DNA of 64,000 nt from the NCBI RefSeq assembly GCF_000420745.1, contig NZ_ATVN01000001.1, positions 1 to 64,000 on the forward strand, read 5' to 3'. Made by a program: the position numbers and the translations under genes. This document shows positions 62,520 through 64,000 of this stretch, piece by piece. Source of the DNA: Pseudorhodobacter ferrugineus DSM 5888. GTDB lineage: Bacteria > Pseudomonadota > Alphaproteobacteria > Rhodobacterales > Rhodobacteraceae. The notes beneath the pieces were generated by a model, which saw only the letters and a program-made list of their open reading frames with translations, did no database searches and had not been told where the DNA came from. Positions within the stretch are counted from its first letter, which is position 1. Every line of letters starts with the position of its first letter.

Positions 62520-64000
<1,481 letters not shown>

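Overview
The window looks like chromosomal DNA from a marine alphaproteobacterium of the Rhodobacteraceae (Roseobacter group). Pointers are high G+C with AT-rich intergenic spots, several TRAP transporters, CcrM with clustered GANTC sites, the DUF3576-leuS-lptE-holA block, DUF2794, a general porin ending in Phe, carboxynorspermidine enzymes, and core genes (gyrB, leuS, dapF, rnhB, efp, pgsA). These family assignments come from reading the translated sequence; no search was run.

Layout. 1-1.8 kb: an IS66-family element whose tnpC is cut by an IS21-family end. 1.9-2.5 kb: a lone HEPN-like protein. 2.8-10.5 kb: a minus-strand catabolic operon (LLM flavin monooxygenase, aldo/keto reductase, flavin reductase, TRAP Q-M-P) with a divergent GntR regulator and a Gfo/Idh/MocA dehydrogenase. 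10.5-18.1 kb: a LysR regulator divergent from an acyl-CoA module (MaoC/FAS1-like hydratase, acyl-CoA dehydrogenase, CoA-transferase), followed by a second TRAP system. The second TRAP locus has a terminator hairpin between dctP and dctQ. 18.2-25.2 kb: tRNA-Lys, dapF, mtaB, a LacI regulator, a tRNA-Arg(CCU) gene split by a group I intron, a flavoprotein, an MscS channel and a GAF pseudogene. 25.3-31.2 kb: DUF3576-leuS-lptE-holA-HPP/CBS. 31.6-36.9 kb: porin, yggS, L,D-transpeptidase, ribA, an orphan response regulator, two tandem sRNA-like units and a decayed MFS gene.

37-43.4 kb: xthA, then a 1068-residue self-sufficient reductive dehalogenase-like fusion (duplicated RdhA core, two [4Fe-4S], flavin/NAD reductase, [2Fe-2S]), then convergent carboxynorspermidine synthase and decarboxylase. 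43.6-49.8 kb: small envelope proteins, a membrane-anchored winged-helix protein, rnhB, ccrM, alkB and a two-copy intergenic element. 49.8-57.9 kb: mutY, DUF721, a DsbA-like oxidoreductase, a CoA-transferase and a ynjF-ynjB-ynjC-ynjD-like ABC locus. 57.9-64 kb: moaE-moaD-pgsA, epmA/efp, a membrane-tethered receiver-like protein, a carboxymuconolactone decarboxylase-family protein and the C-terminal part of gyrB.

How the parts work together. Two modules pair a TRAP importer with enzymes that would process the imported acid, each beside its own regulator; the substrates cannot be read from sequence. The most unusual protein is the dehalogenase fusion, which carries its own electron-transfer chain. 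The clearest RNA feature is the group I intron, for which pairings P1-P9 can be traced.
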